DNA from: Albugo candida
Taxonomy: Eukaryota; Oomycota; Peronosporomycetes; Albuginales; Albuginaceae
Direction of reading: 5' to 3'
Length of the DNA: 64,000 nt
Assembly (NCBI GenBank): GCA_905220665.1
Contig: CAJNAR010000180.1
Span: 62,001-126,000, forward strand
Part shown: positions 24,505 through 35,293 of the stretch, one piece after another
Position numbering within the stretch: the first letter of the stretch is position 1
Layout: each line of letters starts with the position of its first letter
The notes under the pieces: generated by a model
The model's input: only the letters and a program-made list of their open reading frames with translations
The model's database searches: none
Told to the model about the DNA's origin: nothing
Made by a program: the position numbers and the translations under genes

Positions 24505-25112
24505 CCTGTTTCCTACACTGGTAATCTAGTTTGTGAAATTCACATCCTCTATTAAATGTTACATGCTGCTTCATGTCACTCTACGCAGCAAATTAAATTG
24601 GCTTGAAGGATTGGGTACAGCGAGATGCCGCAAAGTTGTTGAGATGAAACATAATTATTCTTTTTCCGAAACTCTGGAGCTTGCTCTCTACAGCCATTAT
24701 TTCACAAAGATGTTCTTTTCACAAAAGTTTACTCCTACTAGAAATAACTTTCCGTTTCTTCACGTCGCATCTGCTAGAAAAAATGTATTCGTTTACAAGT
24801 GAATGTATTAAGTAGTATACATGATATCAAAAAATTGTGCAAAGGGAAAGATATTCGAAGGTGCCGGATACTCGAAACCCATCAAATTGGTAGTAGTAAC
24901 TAATTTTTGTTCATACTTTGTCATTCGTTCAAGGAGGCTTTCTCACAAAAGCTCCGATTTCCTACACTGCTAATCTAGTTTGTGGAATGCGCATCCTCTA
25001 TAAATATCACATGCTGCTCCATGTCACTCCCATGGAGCAGATTAGATTGGTTCAAAAGATTGGGTAAAGCGAGATGCCGAAGGGTTTCTGACATAAAACA
25101 TATTTATTCAAC
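24505..25112 (-). repeat. Direct repeat pair; inverted relatives of the 16-kb array
   Basis: Segments 24505-24665 and 24958-25112 are diverged direct repeats of each other: both begin TTTCCTACACTG and share ATCTAGTTTGTG and CATCCTCTAT. The sequence between them, read on the minus strand, matches the 16-17.4 kb array. It contains GCAGATGCGACGTGAAGAAA near 24.77 kb and GAGCTTTTGTGAGAAAGCCT near 24.95 kb. This is therefore a dispersed copy of that repeat family, inserted at the 5' side of FN3 copy B. Confidence 0.6.
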
Positions 25113-25600
25113 TCACGATGCAACTGTGCTCTCGACTTTACGGGTATCGACACCTAACACTTTGTACGACGCAAATGGCACGTACGATGAATCTTGTCCA
25201 AATGTTTTGCTTCTTAATCCACAACCGAAACGTAAGCGGCGGTTGTTCTGACTTACTTCTTTTAGCGTATTGCTATCCTTCCCTCCTGCTTCCAAAACAC
25301 TGGCAAACTATGTCTTCGATTTTGTACCACTTGATGTCATCAGCACATTAATTTGACATTCTGAAATTTCAATCACACCCATTTGCTCTTTACTCGCCAT
25401 TGGTTGCAAATCGTACAAAAACGGTCGACGCAATACAAACCATCGTCGTTGCCACTTGACTATTTCAATTCGTCACAATTGCTGCATTTGGATCGATCGG
25501 TGTAGATTGATAAATCTGAACACTTAATCCACACTCGGTTGCCATAGAGCTGTTTGTACAATCTTTTGTCCAGTACATCTTTACTCAGCAATCGAAACGA
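25113..25600. other. Spacer, no recognisable gene
   Basis: Short overlapping frames occur on both strands, none above 80 codons and none with a recognisable motif. Confidence 0.3.
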
Positions 25601-25611
25601 GTCGGTTCTAT

Positions 25612-26195
25612 TTATAAGAAAGGAACCGGTTTACCCACCTCGTCGTCCATTCCGTTCAAGTTCAAATCTGTCAAATATAACCAAATACTTTTCCGACTAT
25701 TTATAGCGAGAAACAATTCATCCCCGCCGTCAGATTTCACACACAATTTCTCGGAAATATTTTTCTCCAAAAATTTCTTCAAAAGATCAACATTTGAGTC
25801 ACCCGATCGAATTAGAATCATTACAATTTGTCGATTTCACACAACTTCCAAAGATATGATCGCTTCCATCAGATCTCCAGCAAGTTTTTTTTTCGAATCG
25901 TACGCTCACCGTTTTAATGCCTATTTTACATCAAAAAATCTGCTGTAAATCTCGTTTCTAAGCGGATATTGCGACTATAACTCTCTTTTGCCCACCAAGC
26001 TGTACTGGTAGATTCGCATCCTCTTCTGCTCCGTTGACAAAGGGCGACTTTCTTTGACAGCGGGTGATATTCTGACAACAATACTTCTAAACTGACAATT
26101 GGCGTCGAAGTATATTGCTTTTGGAACGATACCGCGTTGAAACATCGAGCGATTTTTTTATTGGAACGATCGTTTCCGAGTCCTTTACCGTGCAA
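25612..26195 (-). CDS. Hypothetical gene fragments
   Basis: Two minus frames. 25612-25821 reads as a credible soluble peptide with KLCVKSDGGDELFLAINSRK and ends in DDEVGKPVPFL. 25926-26195 contains VSLEVLLSEYHPLSKKVALC. About 100 bp separates them, so they may be parts of one decayed gene. I do not recognise the protein. Confidence 0.35.
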
Positions 26196-26274
26196 TTGAA
26201 TATCCCTCGAAATGTGCGTGACGTGAAATCACCAAATGCTCCTCGAAAAGGTCCAGTTACTTGAATGAAGACGC

Positions 26275-26785
26275 GTGACTTTCAATTCAAAGACTTGCTT
26301 CAGAGAACACCGAGAACGCACAGAAGCTGACTGTTTGCATTTTCTCAACTCCAATGGATGTCTTCACAACCGAGAAACCTCTTATGTCTCAAGGATTCAA
26401 TACGAGCGAAAGAAAGAGCACGTTAATAGGAAGAAGCAGTATCCGGCTGAACAATATGCATACATAATTTCCGAGCTTACTTCATATGCAGACGCAGGGT
26501 TCCAACTTCTTCACGGCACCAATGCGATAGACTCCATCAGCATGGGGTTCTGGATATTAGTCAATACGAAGAGATTGAATCGTTGTGGTGGGAAAAATGA
26601 CATTCGATCACCAAAAGAACCACGTACAAGGACTTGACCGTGTCCCCAGAGCTCCAGCAAGAGAGCGATTCACTCATTCTCTTCGACTTTTCAATGATGA
26701 TTTCTATCGGCTAGTTGATCTCCATGCGGCTTTTGTGTATTCATACGAATTGAAATTAAACAAATTTGCGTTGCTAATCGAGTAA
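26275..26785 (+). CDS. Hypothetical protein, coiled-coil-like
   Basis: The frame 26275-26637 (120 codons, starting at GTG) contains a basic helical stretch, YVSRIQYERKKEHVNRKKQY, followed by AYIISELTSYADAGFQLLHG. The order of a basic helix and then a helix ending in a GFQLL-like motif recalls the third helix of BAR-domain proteins, but this is weak. A second frame, 26585-26785, reads LFNDDFYRLVDLHAAFVYSY and may be a continuation after a shift or intron. The real start is unknown. Confidence 0.3.
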
Positions 26786-27344
26786 AGGAGTCGTCTTTTA
26801 GAGGAGTACAAGCTTCAAGACAGGATAAAAATCGTACGCGGTCCTATTGTTTTGACCTTCCAACATGATTGAATGGCATCTCATCGTCTATATCCAGTAC
26901 GGGAGTTCTCATCACCAAATTACATCAACTACCCGAAACCAGTGTCTTTTGCTCCAAAACCGTCAAAGGTGTAGAGAAAGTTACTGCGTTGACATGCGAG
27001 TCTCTGGTGATTGCCGCACATCCTTGCCTACATAATCGCAATAATCTGGGTTCACGAGAAGTATAGACAATTACGTCTAGTATGCTTGTTTCACGTAGCA
27101 GGAATGCAAGTCATATTCTCAAAATCGGCGAACTATACCACTTATTACTACATGCGAGTTAATGTGTGTATTAATACGGAGCAGGTTAGTTTGATTTCCA
27201 GCGAAGGATGAAAGTCTACTATCATGACTATCAAGTCACCACATATTGTCAAGGATTTCATTACACTGTTTATCTGGTTTTTTAACTACCTTCCTTATCC
27301 TATCATGAGTCCTTGACCGTGTGAATATCACTTAAGTCTGACTG
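26786..27344. other. Spacer, no recognisable gene
   Basis: Two small plus frames (26869-27066 and 27011-27211) lack recognisable motifs. Nothing else is supported. Confidence 0.3.
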
Positions 27345-27490
27345 CAAACCTAGGGAGGCAGATATTTTCCAAGCTTATTGCTTGGGTGGGCTCAAACCGC
27401 TGCCCACACTGCCGGGAATCGAGCTAACGACCTCCGGCAGGGGGTCCGTGCGCTCAAGTGCTCAACCGACTGAGCTGGGTGCGGACCCCA
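27345..27490 (-). ncRNA. tRNA-derived element (SINE head or tRNA-like RNA)
   Basis: On the minus strand, CAGCTCAGTCGG (27465-27476) matches the tRNA A-box except for one base. It sits in a perfect D-arm, GCTC...GAGC. TAGCTCGATTCC (27415-27426) matches the B-box at 9 of 11 positions, and the spacing between boxes suits a Pol III gene. No normal cloverleaf closes. Instead the region folds as four adjacent perfect stems: 27441-27448 with 27482-27489 (8 bp), 27409-27415 with 27434-27440 (7 bp), 27386-27391 with 27402-27407 (6 bp) and 27369-27374 with 27380-27385 (6 bp). This suggests a tRNA-derived SINE or structured small RNA rather than a working tRNA. Confidence 0.6.
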
Positions 27491-27589
27491 AGTCCACACA
27501 TATCTATTGATTGCGCTAAATCTTGAGTGGTATAATTAGTGCATCCTCGGTCAGGTCACTTAATTGACATGAATGTGATCAAAATATTC

Positions 27590-28640
27590 GTCACAAAATC
27601 ACGAGTTCATCGAGCTTACGAGTAGACATCGCGTTAAACATTTGGACAGTGCCATCATCTAAACAGGATGCCATGAGATGATGCTTCGAATGGTATTATA
27701 ATGCATGAACTGAATTCATGGTATTTTCATGTTTTGAACGGAGTGGAAAAAAAGTCTCAATCGAACCAACACAGACGACTACGTAAACCACAAGTCAAGA
27801 AAACCCTCGATCAGTCACATATCACGTATTCTACACTCAGGTGCGCGTCAATACCGGAATTCCACTACACCCCTGTAGAAAGAATTTAAACAAGGTATGC
27901 TTCATCAGTATAAGAATGGTTGGGGAACCGCTTGTCGGTGTGACTACTCCAAGTACATTACCCTTATAATGCAATGCAATATCTTTAACGTCGCAGATAT
28001 GGTGAATGATGATGCGAATTTCCGTGGTAACACGTGTCATCGAATGGTTTGTTCTGCTGTTGGCTGTTCTTCTATAACATCGCCATGCAACTGATCATTT
28101 TGAGTTACCAGGTCTATATGGACAACGGCACCATCATGTCCTTGATCTCAATTTCGTTTGTATCGATCTCAGCTACATCTGTGATAGAGGCAAATTCGGC
28201 CGTCTCTACTAGAGGATTCGTCCCATCACTTTGACATCTGCTTACCAACCCGGTTGCAATGAGAGAAACAACTTTTGCCGCAGCGACTGCCAAATCTGAT
28301 GATCAGAGTTGGGATTCCAGCGAACTTTATAAACGATAGCTCCGACGCTGTATGTGGAAAAGCATCTTTCAGTGGATATATCCCATATATGCACTGTAAA
28401 TTCATCCTACTGGATTGCAAAAAATTTCCCAGAAGGGTCCACGTGTGAGATCGAACCATCCAGGATGGCCCTCGGAGGCGGAGGGAGAGCGCAGTCAGAA
28501 ATGGATGAGATCTTTTGGCTTCGGCAGTTGGGGTACAGCAGACTCCGGATCGATATTTATCTTTAGTTTGATTGTACGTGTACATAGGTATAGATCAAGG
28601 CAGCGTTCAAACCGCTCGCGAGCGAAGTGAGTGTATCTAC
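27590..28640 (-). pseudogene. BOP1: BOP1/Erb1 ribosome-biogenesis factor, broken remnant
   Basis: BOP1 (yeast Erb1) is the WD40 subunit of the PeBoW complex, needed for 60S ribosome maturation in the nucleolus. The minus strand starts with [20 protein letters not shown] (28.63 kb), matching the signature at the end of the BOP1 N-terminal domain. NIDPES and LPKPKDL follow. The WD40 propeller then reads ISHVDPSGKFFAI, VHIWDIST, VGAIVYKVRWNPN (28.35 kb), DLAVAAAKVVSL, DVKDIALHYKGNVLGVVTPT (28.0 kb) and MASCLDDGTVQMFNAMSTRK (27.67 kb), in the order found in the family. In-frame stops lie at about 28495 (TGA) and 28408-28410 (TAG), and the frame shifts near 28.31 kb and further downstream. Most of the N-terminal domain is not seen. 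An intact copy must exist elsewhere if the organism is viable, since the gene is normally essential. Confidence 0.8.
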
Positions 28641-28902
28641 AAATTGACGAAAACATACGAGCTTTGAGTGACAAATTCGGCCTCTGTATCTTCAGAATCC
28701 ATTTACTCCCACGCTCTGCGCTCTTCTATGGAAAATGAACACTTTTCTGGGGAATTGCATGATTCACGTGCCCGAACAGGGGCATTTTAGGACCTTCAAC
28801 GTGAACTAGACCCTTGTTTATTATCCATATTTTCATCATTATGCCACAACTAATACTACTCGGCCAATTTTTTTGACAACCTATTCTTAGTTATTAGTTA
28901 TT
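28641..28902. other. Spacer beside BOP1 remnant
   Basis: Minus-strand frame scraps ([19 protein letters not shown]) could be further N-terminal BOP1 sequence, but the match is not convincing. Confidence 0.3.
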
Positions 28903-29136
28903 ATGCGACCATCTTTGATTCCATTAGGAATTATCAAAATCTTAATTCGAGCTCATTTTGATGATACGAATTCAGATTTTGATCATTACCATTTGCCATC
29001 GAATGAACCATTTCAGAGGAATATATGTTTACAAACGCGGGATGGGCGTCGAACTCTAGATGCGAATGCACCAGCTTCACTTCTTCCTTTCATCTCAACT
29101 TTGCAGTCTGAGAGAATAATCGTGCGATCAATATAA
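28903..29136 (+). CDS. Hypothetical protein, 77 codons
   Basis: ATG-started frame beginning with a short hydrophobic stretch (SLIPLGIIKILI). The remainder is polar and includes DDTNSDFDHYHLPSNEPFQR. Nothing is recognised. It may be a first exon of the next open frame. Confidence 0.25.
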   Translation: MRPSLIPLGIIKILIRAHFDDTNSDFDHYHLPSNEPFQRNICLQTRDGRRTLDANAPASLLPFISTLQSERIIVRSI

Positions 29137-29233
29137 GCGTCGTAAACGGTACGACTATAACTAATATTGTTCACTAGGGCAAGATATCAAGGGGTAATAT
29201 TAGGAAACGTACTTGTACAGGGTCATCATGTAG

Positions 29234-29650
29234 GTGGAGAGGACGTTATCAATAATTTTCGGAGTTAATCCGTTTCTGACCATCTATAGAGTAACAAGTA
29301 TGCTCATACTCATCAAACCATCTCTATGGTACGTTTCTTATTGTATTTTAAGTTTCCTGATCGTCTTAGCAACGAGTTCGCATTTTTATATCATGAAGAG
29401 GCGATTACTGTGTGACTTCGAAGCACCTCGTCGTCGGAAGATGAATCATCGGTATGAAGACGAGATGCTCTCTGTAAGGATACATTCTCTCGCATTGACT
29501 CAATTTGTCGTTCAGGATCTTGGACCTGCTGACTCTAATATACCTCCGATTCGGAAAGCTCATTGGTTATTTCATCCGTTTGGCAATCAGTTTCCTCCGC
29601 GTAAGATGGTCCTTGTTCTTCAAAGATATTTTCCTGATCAATATCATTAG
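29234..29650 (+). CDS. Hypothetical membrane protein fragment, 138 codons
   Basis: The frame begins at GTG; the first internal ATG is at residue 23. Residues 22-52 are strongly hydrophobic (LWYVSYCILSFLIVLATSSH) and could span a membrane once or twice, followed by basic residues (KRRLL, PRRRK). The C-terminal half is soluble and contains HWLFHPFGNQFPPRK. A minus-strand frame at 29567-29812 overlaps its end and reads as a hydrophilic Ser/Asp/Glu-rich peptide, so which strand is coding is unsettled there. Confidence 0.35.
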   Translation: MERTLSIIFGVNPFLTIYRVTSMLILIKPSLWYVSYCILSFLIVLATSSHFYIMKRRLLCDFEAPRRRKMNHRYEDEMLSVRIHSLALTQFVVQDLGPADSNIPPIRKAHWLFHPFGNQFPPRKMVLVLQRYFPDQYH

Positions 29651-29812
29651 TTTATGAGTCGACACATCACTAGAATCCTCTCTATATTCCTCGTGGGAGG
29701 CATCATTGTGCTTACTGTCTCCGCTCTTTCCGTCTCCATGCTCAATACTCTTCCCTGTAACAGTGATTTCGCTTGGCTCAGTAGAGGCTGCTGATGAAAG
29801 ATTTCCATTCAC

Positions 29813-31930
29813 GGACTATTTGCTTGTCTCATGAGCAAGAACTTTTCTTGCTTATTGTCCTTGTATCGCCATTGCCACCCAATTCCTAATGACAGTCAAA
29901 AGCGGTTTAGTATAGTAATTTTAGAAAGATGGTGACTAGTTGTCGAATTCTGATATTTTATTAGTAGAGGCGTTTATTTCACGTATTCTTAGAAGCTTCT
30001 AATCCATGCGTCGATATTGTCTGCGACCGGTCGCACTCGTACAATCATTCTTTTATATATGGAATACAATCTGAGTCTCGAGTTTACGTCGCCTTCATAT
30101 TAAGGTACCAAAGACTGATTGGTATCTGCTGATGTCAGCTGTGATATTAGTGCTTGATCGAAGCTCATTAACCTAATAAATCAGTACGGCGCTAGGTCTA
30201 ATGTCTTGTGATTCTTACAGAGTTAAAGACAGCTTCAATATCCTGTTGCTTCAACTCCTTTTCGACGCAAATTCCAAATCATGCGAGCAGATCCGTCAAA
30301 CTTATGGATGTATTGTTCATAAGAAACGCTGTAGAGTCGTTTTGCTGGCTGTCGCTTTTTGTGACATGTACTCAAGAGTGTCCAAGTGAAATAGGTACTA
30401 CCCTAATCATGAACCTGTCGTTGAAGGAAACGGTTTGAGACATGGCGCAAATAGCGATGCATTAGTGCATTTCAAGAGATTCAATTTCATACATTACCGA
30501 CCCTCATGAAATCATTTAGAAGAGGGTATTACGCACAAGAATTACGATTATTTCAAGCGAAATACGCAAACGCTTTCATTCATCAACTCCATCTTAAAAA
30601 AACAATGGGTTTGTAGAAAGATCCGCGCAAATACAGAACCTCTCCGTAATCCAACTACACTTCATCACGATGCGGTACCGACTACGTCGGACTTGACGAA
30701 GAAGCTACCCAAACAGAAACCACCGCGTCAATGACTAAAAAAGAAGCTTCGGCTATTTAAATTGGTTTCAATTCAAAAAGATTGTAAAAACTCATCCAAA
30801 TACATCCAATCAGGTTCCAGATATCATTATGTAGCAGAACAGAGTAAATACATTGGTGAGAATCCCTGGCATTACAAACAAAACGATTCTATTTTATACT
30901 AATTAACTTCACATGGCACCTATGCTTGAAAACGCGTCAGTCGGCTCCACACGTACGTCTCCAATTTCATCGATGGGTTCCTCCCAAGCAGACATCAATT
31001 GTACTCGCTCATTCTTTCTTTCTTGGATGAAACCTGAATTCCAGTGATGCTATCATTTGGTTAGTTGGTTCTGTACAGCTTCCTACTCCTGTACAAAGTT
31101 CAGGTTGAACTATGTCGTCAAGAAGTCGATCCGATACTAAAATCTGATTCGAACGGCGCCATGGATTGGTACATAGCAACTTAGCTGCTTTTTTTGATCG
31201 CTGACGGTCCTACAGTCGTAGTTCAACGAATCTGACGCGTACTAGAACTTTTATAGCATTTCTGTATCAGCTGTACAGTCTGCGAATTTTTTGAGGCATG
31301 GTAAGTGATGCGACTTTTCAAGTCAGCTTTGCTACTCTTGGTGAATCTTTCTGTTGATTGGTAGGGGGTACTTCAGCCTCGAAGTGTGACCGCTGCTGTT
31401 CAAAATATTATTTTTTAAACGATGTCACATTCAAAGCCGCTATACTCCGCATGAAGTTCAGAGATAGACCACCATTTTTCACGTTTGGTGCATGAAGACC
31501 GAGTGAAACTTTGTGATGTTTTGTCCCAACGCATCACATACTCGCTGTGGAAACGAAAGTTCTACGATGAGCAGATACGTAATGATGGATGACTAACCAG
31601 GTCGAATAAGCGCAAAGGAAGGGGATTTAATTGGAGATAGTTAAGTAAAAACGCTTGAAAAGCTCCCGTTTTTTTGCCATCCAACTGATGAGTTTGTCTT
31701 TAGATATCACTGCGGTGAATTGATACGATATCAAAGTTCTTGCTCCTAAATCCGGTACAAAACACAAAAGACACTTAAGTTCTCAGCAGGACACAGTATC
31801 AAAACTCAAGAACCTCATTCAACCGACCGTATCAAGTTCTCCATCGAAATACGCTTTACTCTTCTCTTCATTTCATCCAGAGATATGGTTGGGGTGGTGA
31901 CCTACATTTTCCCGATGCATAGCATATTGA
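29813..31930. other. Long stretch with no recognisable gene
   Basis: The only frames are short (for example 30201-30389 and 30208-30438, both +). Protein-like scraps near 30.5 kb (YYAQELRLFQAKYANAFIHQ, +) suggest decayed coding sequence of unknown type. I see no repeats or RNA genes. Confidence 0.3.
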
Positions 31931-32956
31931 CCTTGATTTTCCTTTTATGCGTTGGTATGAAGTGGCCTACATCATTATTTAGCAGTGCCTACTCGGAGGC
32001 AACGTACCAACCTGTATGACTTCATCGATTGTACGAATAACGAAAGTTTGCGAATCTCAAGCGCAATACAAAGTGCTGGTCTTACATCATAGCGTACTAC
32101 TGGACTTGAACGAAAATGAACAATCCAATAATCCGAGATACTTAAACGATGTGGAATTACCTTGTCCATAGGTGGCCACACTCACGAAATGGCTGACCAA
32201 GAATGCGATATTGTTAGTTTCCTCACGTCTGGAACTGGAGGTGGATACAGTACTGAGGGAGTACCTGAATTTATCATGGGAATTGACAAGTTTAGACAAG
32301 AAAAAACAGGACCTTCTGGATTTCTTGCTTTGTCATGACGTTCATTTGTTCATCAGGTAAAGCGGACTCGTTTAAACATTCATTGGAATCAGATCAAGTT
32401 GCAAGGAAAAAGCAGATAAAGCAGAAAATCAAAGACGCAACGTGGATGACGAGAAAAAGACTTGAAAGATTGCGCTGACGGCAAAGATGAGTAGAATTCT
32501 CTTTTCTGCACGTTTCAAACAAGAATTAATGCACGTTGATCTCAGAACTAGAAGCAGTTAATAAACTTGGAGAAGAAGGGCTTCCTGAATTGAATCGACA
32601 TGAGCGAATTAATTATAGGTGCCTGTAGGCAGTACGATCGAGATCTGCGGGAGGAATATCGACACAATTTACGCGAAGAGACCTGTCTCACTTCTTATCG
32701 AATCGTCAAGGAGTCCCTTTCAAGTAGCTACGGCAGAAACTGTGATTTTTGCGTGTCATGAACGCTCGTGTGCTCAACTGGCTATGCTTCAAAACGTTAC
32801 AATGGAATATGGTGCTCCTGTGTACCTGATAATGAACAAGTATGCACCACTGAAGCATTAAATTCAGATCTCACGCGGTTGATCGACATAGAAAGTGAAG
32901 AAATGGGACTCGGCCTTTATTCGAGAAATAGCAGCGTCCAGGCGCTGGTCGAGTGA
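31931..32956 (+). pseudogene. Unknown gene remnant
   Basis: A plus frame reads DLDFPFMRWYEVAYII, then after a stop VRITKVCESQAQYKVLVLHH and LNDVELP, then VATLTKWLTKNAILLVSSRL (32172-32360). A further frame at 32619-32861 contains VATAETVIFACHERSCAQLA. These pieces look protein-like and keep one strand, suggesting one broken or intron-containing gene. It lies directly upstream of duplicated segment B and may be part of the same gene. No family is recognised. Confidence 0.35.
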
Positions 32957-33129
32957 AAAGCGGAATTGACGAGCAAAATGAAATCAATTTATTTTATCGT
33001 ATTCCATCGATTCTATTAATAGCCATTACGAACTGGAATCTCAACATCGGACGGCACGAATTGATCGACTGGTATCCATGACTTTCACGCTATCAGTTTG
33101 CCTACACAGCCTTGTGGTGTCATTTAATT

Positions 33130-33960
33130 GGGATCGTAATAGGCTTTCAATGAGCGTCAGATGACCGAATCAGTTGCGTGAAATACATTCTTGAGCCTCA
33201 TTGATTTTTTGGTGGATCAATCGCAGTAATATCTCTGCGAAAGAGCAACTGGCTGAAAGCACTAAGAAAGCTAGTGGTAAGACTTGGTACTGGAGTTCAA
33301 TGAATAGCCATTGAACTTTATTGCTGCCGGATGTATTTTGCTCGCAACGACGCGCTATAAATACATTTCAGTGCCCGATTCGGTCTCCCAAGCCATTCTT
33401 CTCTTATTGTGAACAATACGGAATCGGATTTGCGTGTGCAATGCTTAACACCTGTACTCGACTTTCTGGAAAGCCTACCTTCGGCACTGACCAAAGTCAA
33501 CGACCAGCTTACAGAACAGCGGTGTTATCTGACAATAATGCACTTATTACTACTCAGAGCAATTCCCATTTGCGTGGAACAATTTCCAACGGATTCTCTC
33601 CATCTTTTGTCTTCGTGAAATCACAAGCGATGCGGAAAGAATCAAGCTCAATAAATTGTATTGGATTGCATTGATAAGATGCTATGGAACTGACAAACAC
33701 CGCAGATGCTAGCTTGGGTACGTCTAGGCGAGCTTCCGATACTTCATTCACCAGATCAATTTTAGCACGTACAAAACGGTTTCCGAAGAGCATGCTGGAC
33801 GAGTTTATGTTATTGGGTATTTGTAGTGCGTTGTAAATCACTTTACAATATGTAACTTGCAGCGATATGTCCCTTTTCCGAGCTGAAATAGTTTCATGTG
33901 TGGTCAGAAGCATTGGGAAGCCTTTTGGAAGCCATAACATCGATGGAGTTTTCTTTTTGG
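33130..33960 (+). pseudogene. Duplicated unknown gene remnant, copy B
   Basis: Partner of 18.83-19.9 kb, with the same order of conserved peptides: ELYCCRMYFARNDAL (33.32 kb), SYCEQYGIGFACAMLNTC (33.4 kb), RIKLNKLYWIALIRC (33.64 kb) and LARTKRFPKSMLDEFMLLGI (33.76 kb). As in copy A, the peptides lie in several frames. A stop directly follows RNDAL here but not in copy A, so the copies decayed at least partly independently. Function is unknown; the YWIALI segment is hydrophobic. Confidence 0.6.
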
Positions 33961-35293
33961 GTCAAATTATCGCATATGGGCTTTGGATAGAGATGATAGA
34001 CGAACAATGAATATTTGTACGTTCCGTTTTAGAAATGCTACGTACTCCTAATACCTACCTATTGATGCAACAGGAATTTTACATTCTACGCTATAGATAG
34101 CTTATTCGATACCACACGTAACAGGCTTCTTTCCATATCTCTCCATGACACAAGTTAAGAGTTTTTCAATGAGAAACAAATGACAAAAGATGTGAAAACT
34201 TTCTGTCAGATCAATAAAGGAAAGTTACGTCTACCCGTTGTTAACGAGCCTCACATCAGTTAACTTATGCATATTTGTAATATTGATGCATATTTTGATT
34301 TTATGATAGACCTCTGATCAAGAAAAAGTCCAAGTGTTTTCTTCCAAGTCCTCCATTCTTGTATGAAATGATTAAATCTGCTCAATGAATAAATGCCACA
34401 CAGAAGACAGTAATCAAAGCGGCACTGGATCGTTTAGTTACAGTATTCAAGAAGCGTATTACGTACAAAACCTCCGATACATCCTATTGCGATCGCTGTA
34501 TAAATATGATCACTCGAAGAAATGGCTACTTCTTGTCAGATTCTACTAATTATAACCTGTCGGAATGAATAGATTTCAATGTCAATGTAACAAAAAAGAA
34601 CTCATATTTTAATTTTTTATCAAAACTAACACATCCACTATCCGTAAGCACGAAAATAAAAATAGGAGCTCATTCCATTGTTCTCTTGAGCATAGGTATC
34701 GAAGCATACATAAAGATAGCGACAGTTATCCAGAATTGGACGGAGATTTACATGTTACTGATAAGTGTATACGACACTAGGTGACCCAGCAGATTCAATT
34801 CTCAAATATCTCAAGGTCATCATCACCTAAACAAATCCATGTTATGGATTCGTATAGCTCCTAAACGACCACAAGTATAACCTTTTTGGTTATATGCTCA
34901 CCAATCTGGGATAAGTTTTTCAAGGTATTTGTGCTTCCTTCAGAGTACCGTATCTAAAACGGGGAACATAGACATGTGCTTTAAAGACGCCCTTTATACC
35001 CTCATACTCATTGCGAATTTAAGAACCCCTTCAAAGAGATAAATGACAGATGAGGCTAACTGTGAATTGAGCTGGCGTATGGAATTCACATCAGCTAAAG
35101 TCCCGTTTGTCGAAACTTTTCGGCATCCAACTTGTGCTAGATGAACATTGATCCGCTTTTCAGTCTCAAAATTGAGTTCTACGAAATGGAACGTGTCGAT
35201 CGCATCTTGTAAGTATCAAACCATGCCAAAGCAACTTAATTTTTTCGGAGTTGCATGCTTCGAAAACTTCGTTTCCATGAAGATATAGACATT
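33961..35293. other. AT-rich stretch with no recognisable gene
   Basis: No open frame of note on either strand for more than 1.3 kb, and no repeat or RNA gene is seen. Confidence 0.4.

Noticed and set aside
24505..25112. Solo LTR pair of a retroelement
   Set aside because: The direct repeats are diverged, lack evident TG...CA ends or internal coding sequence, and the sequence between them belongs to the 16-kb repeat family.
27369..27490. A functional tRNA gene
   Set aside because: A and B boxes are present, but acceptor, anticodon and T-arm pairings do not close as a cloverleaf; the pairing potential is in adjacent hairpins instead.
28354..28630. Plus-strand open frames of 70-71 codons
   Set aside because: They are antisense to the BOP1 remnant, whose motifs are clear on the minus strand.
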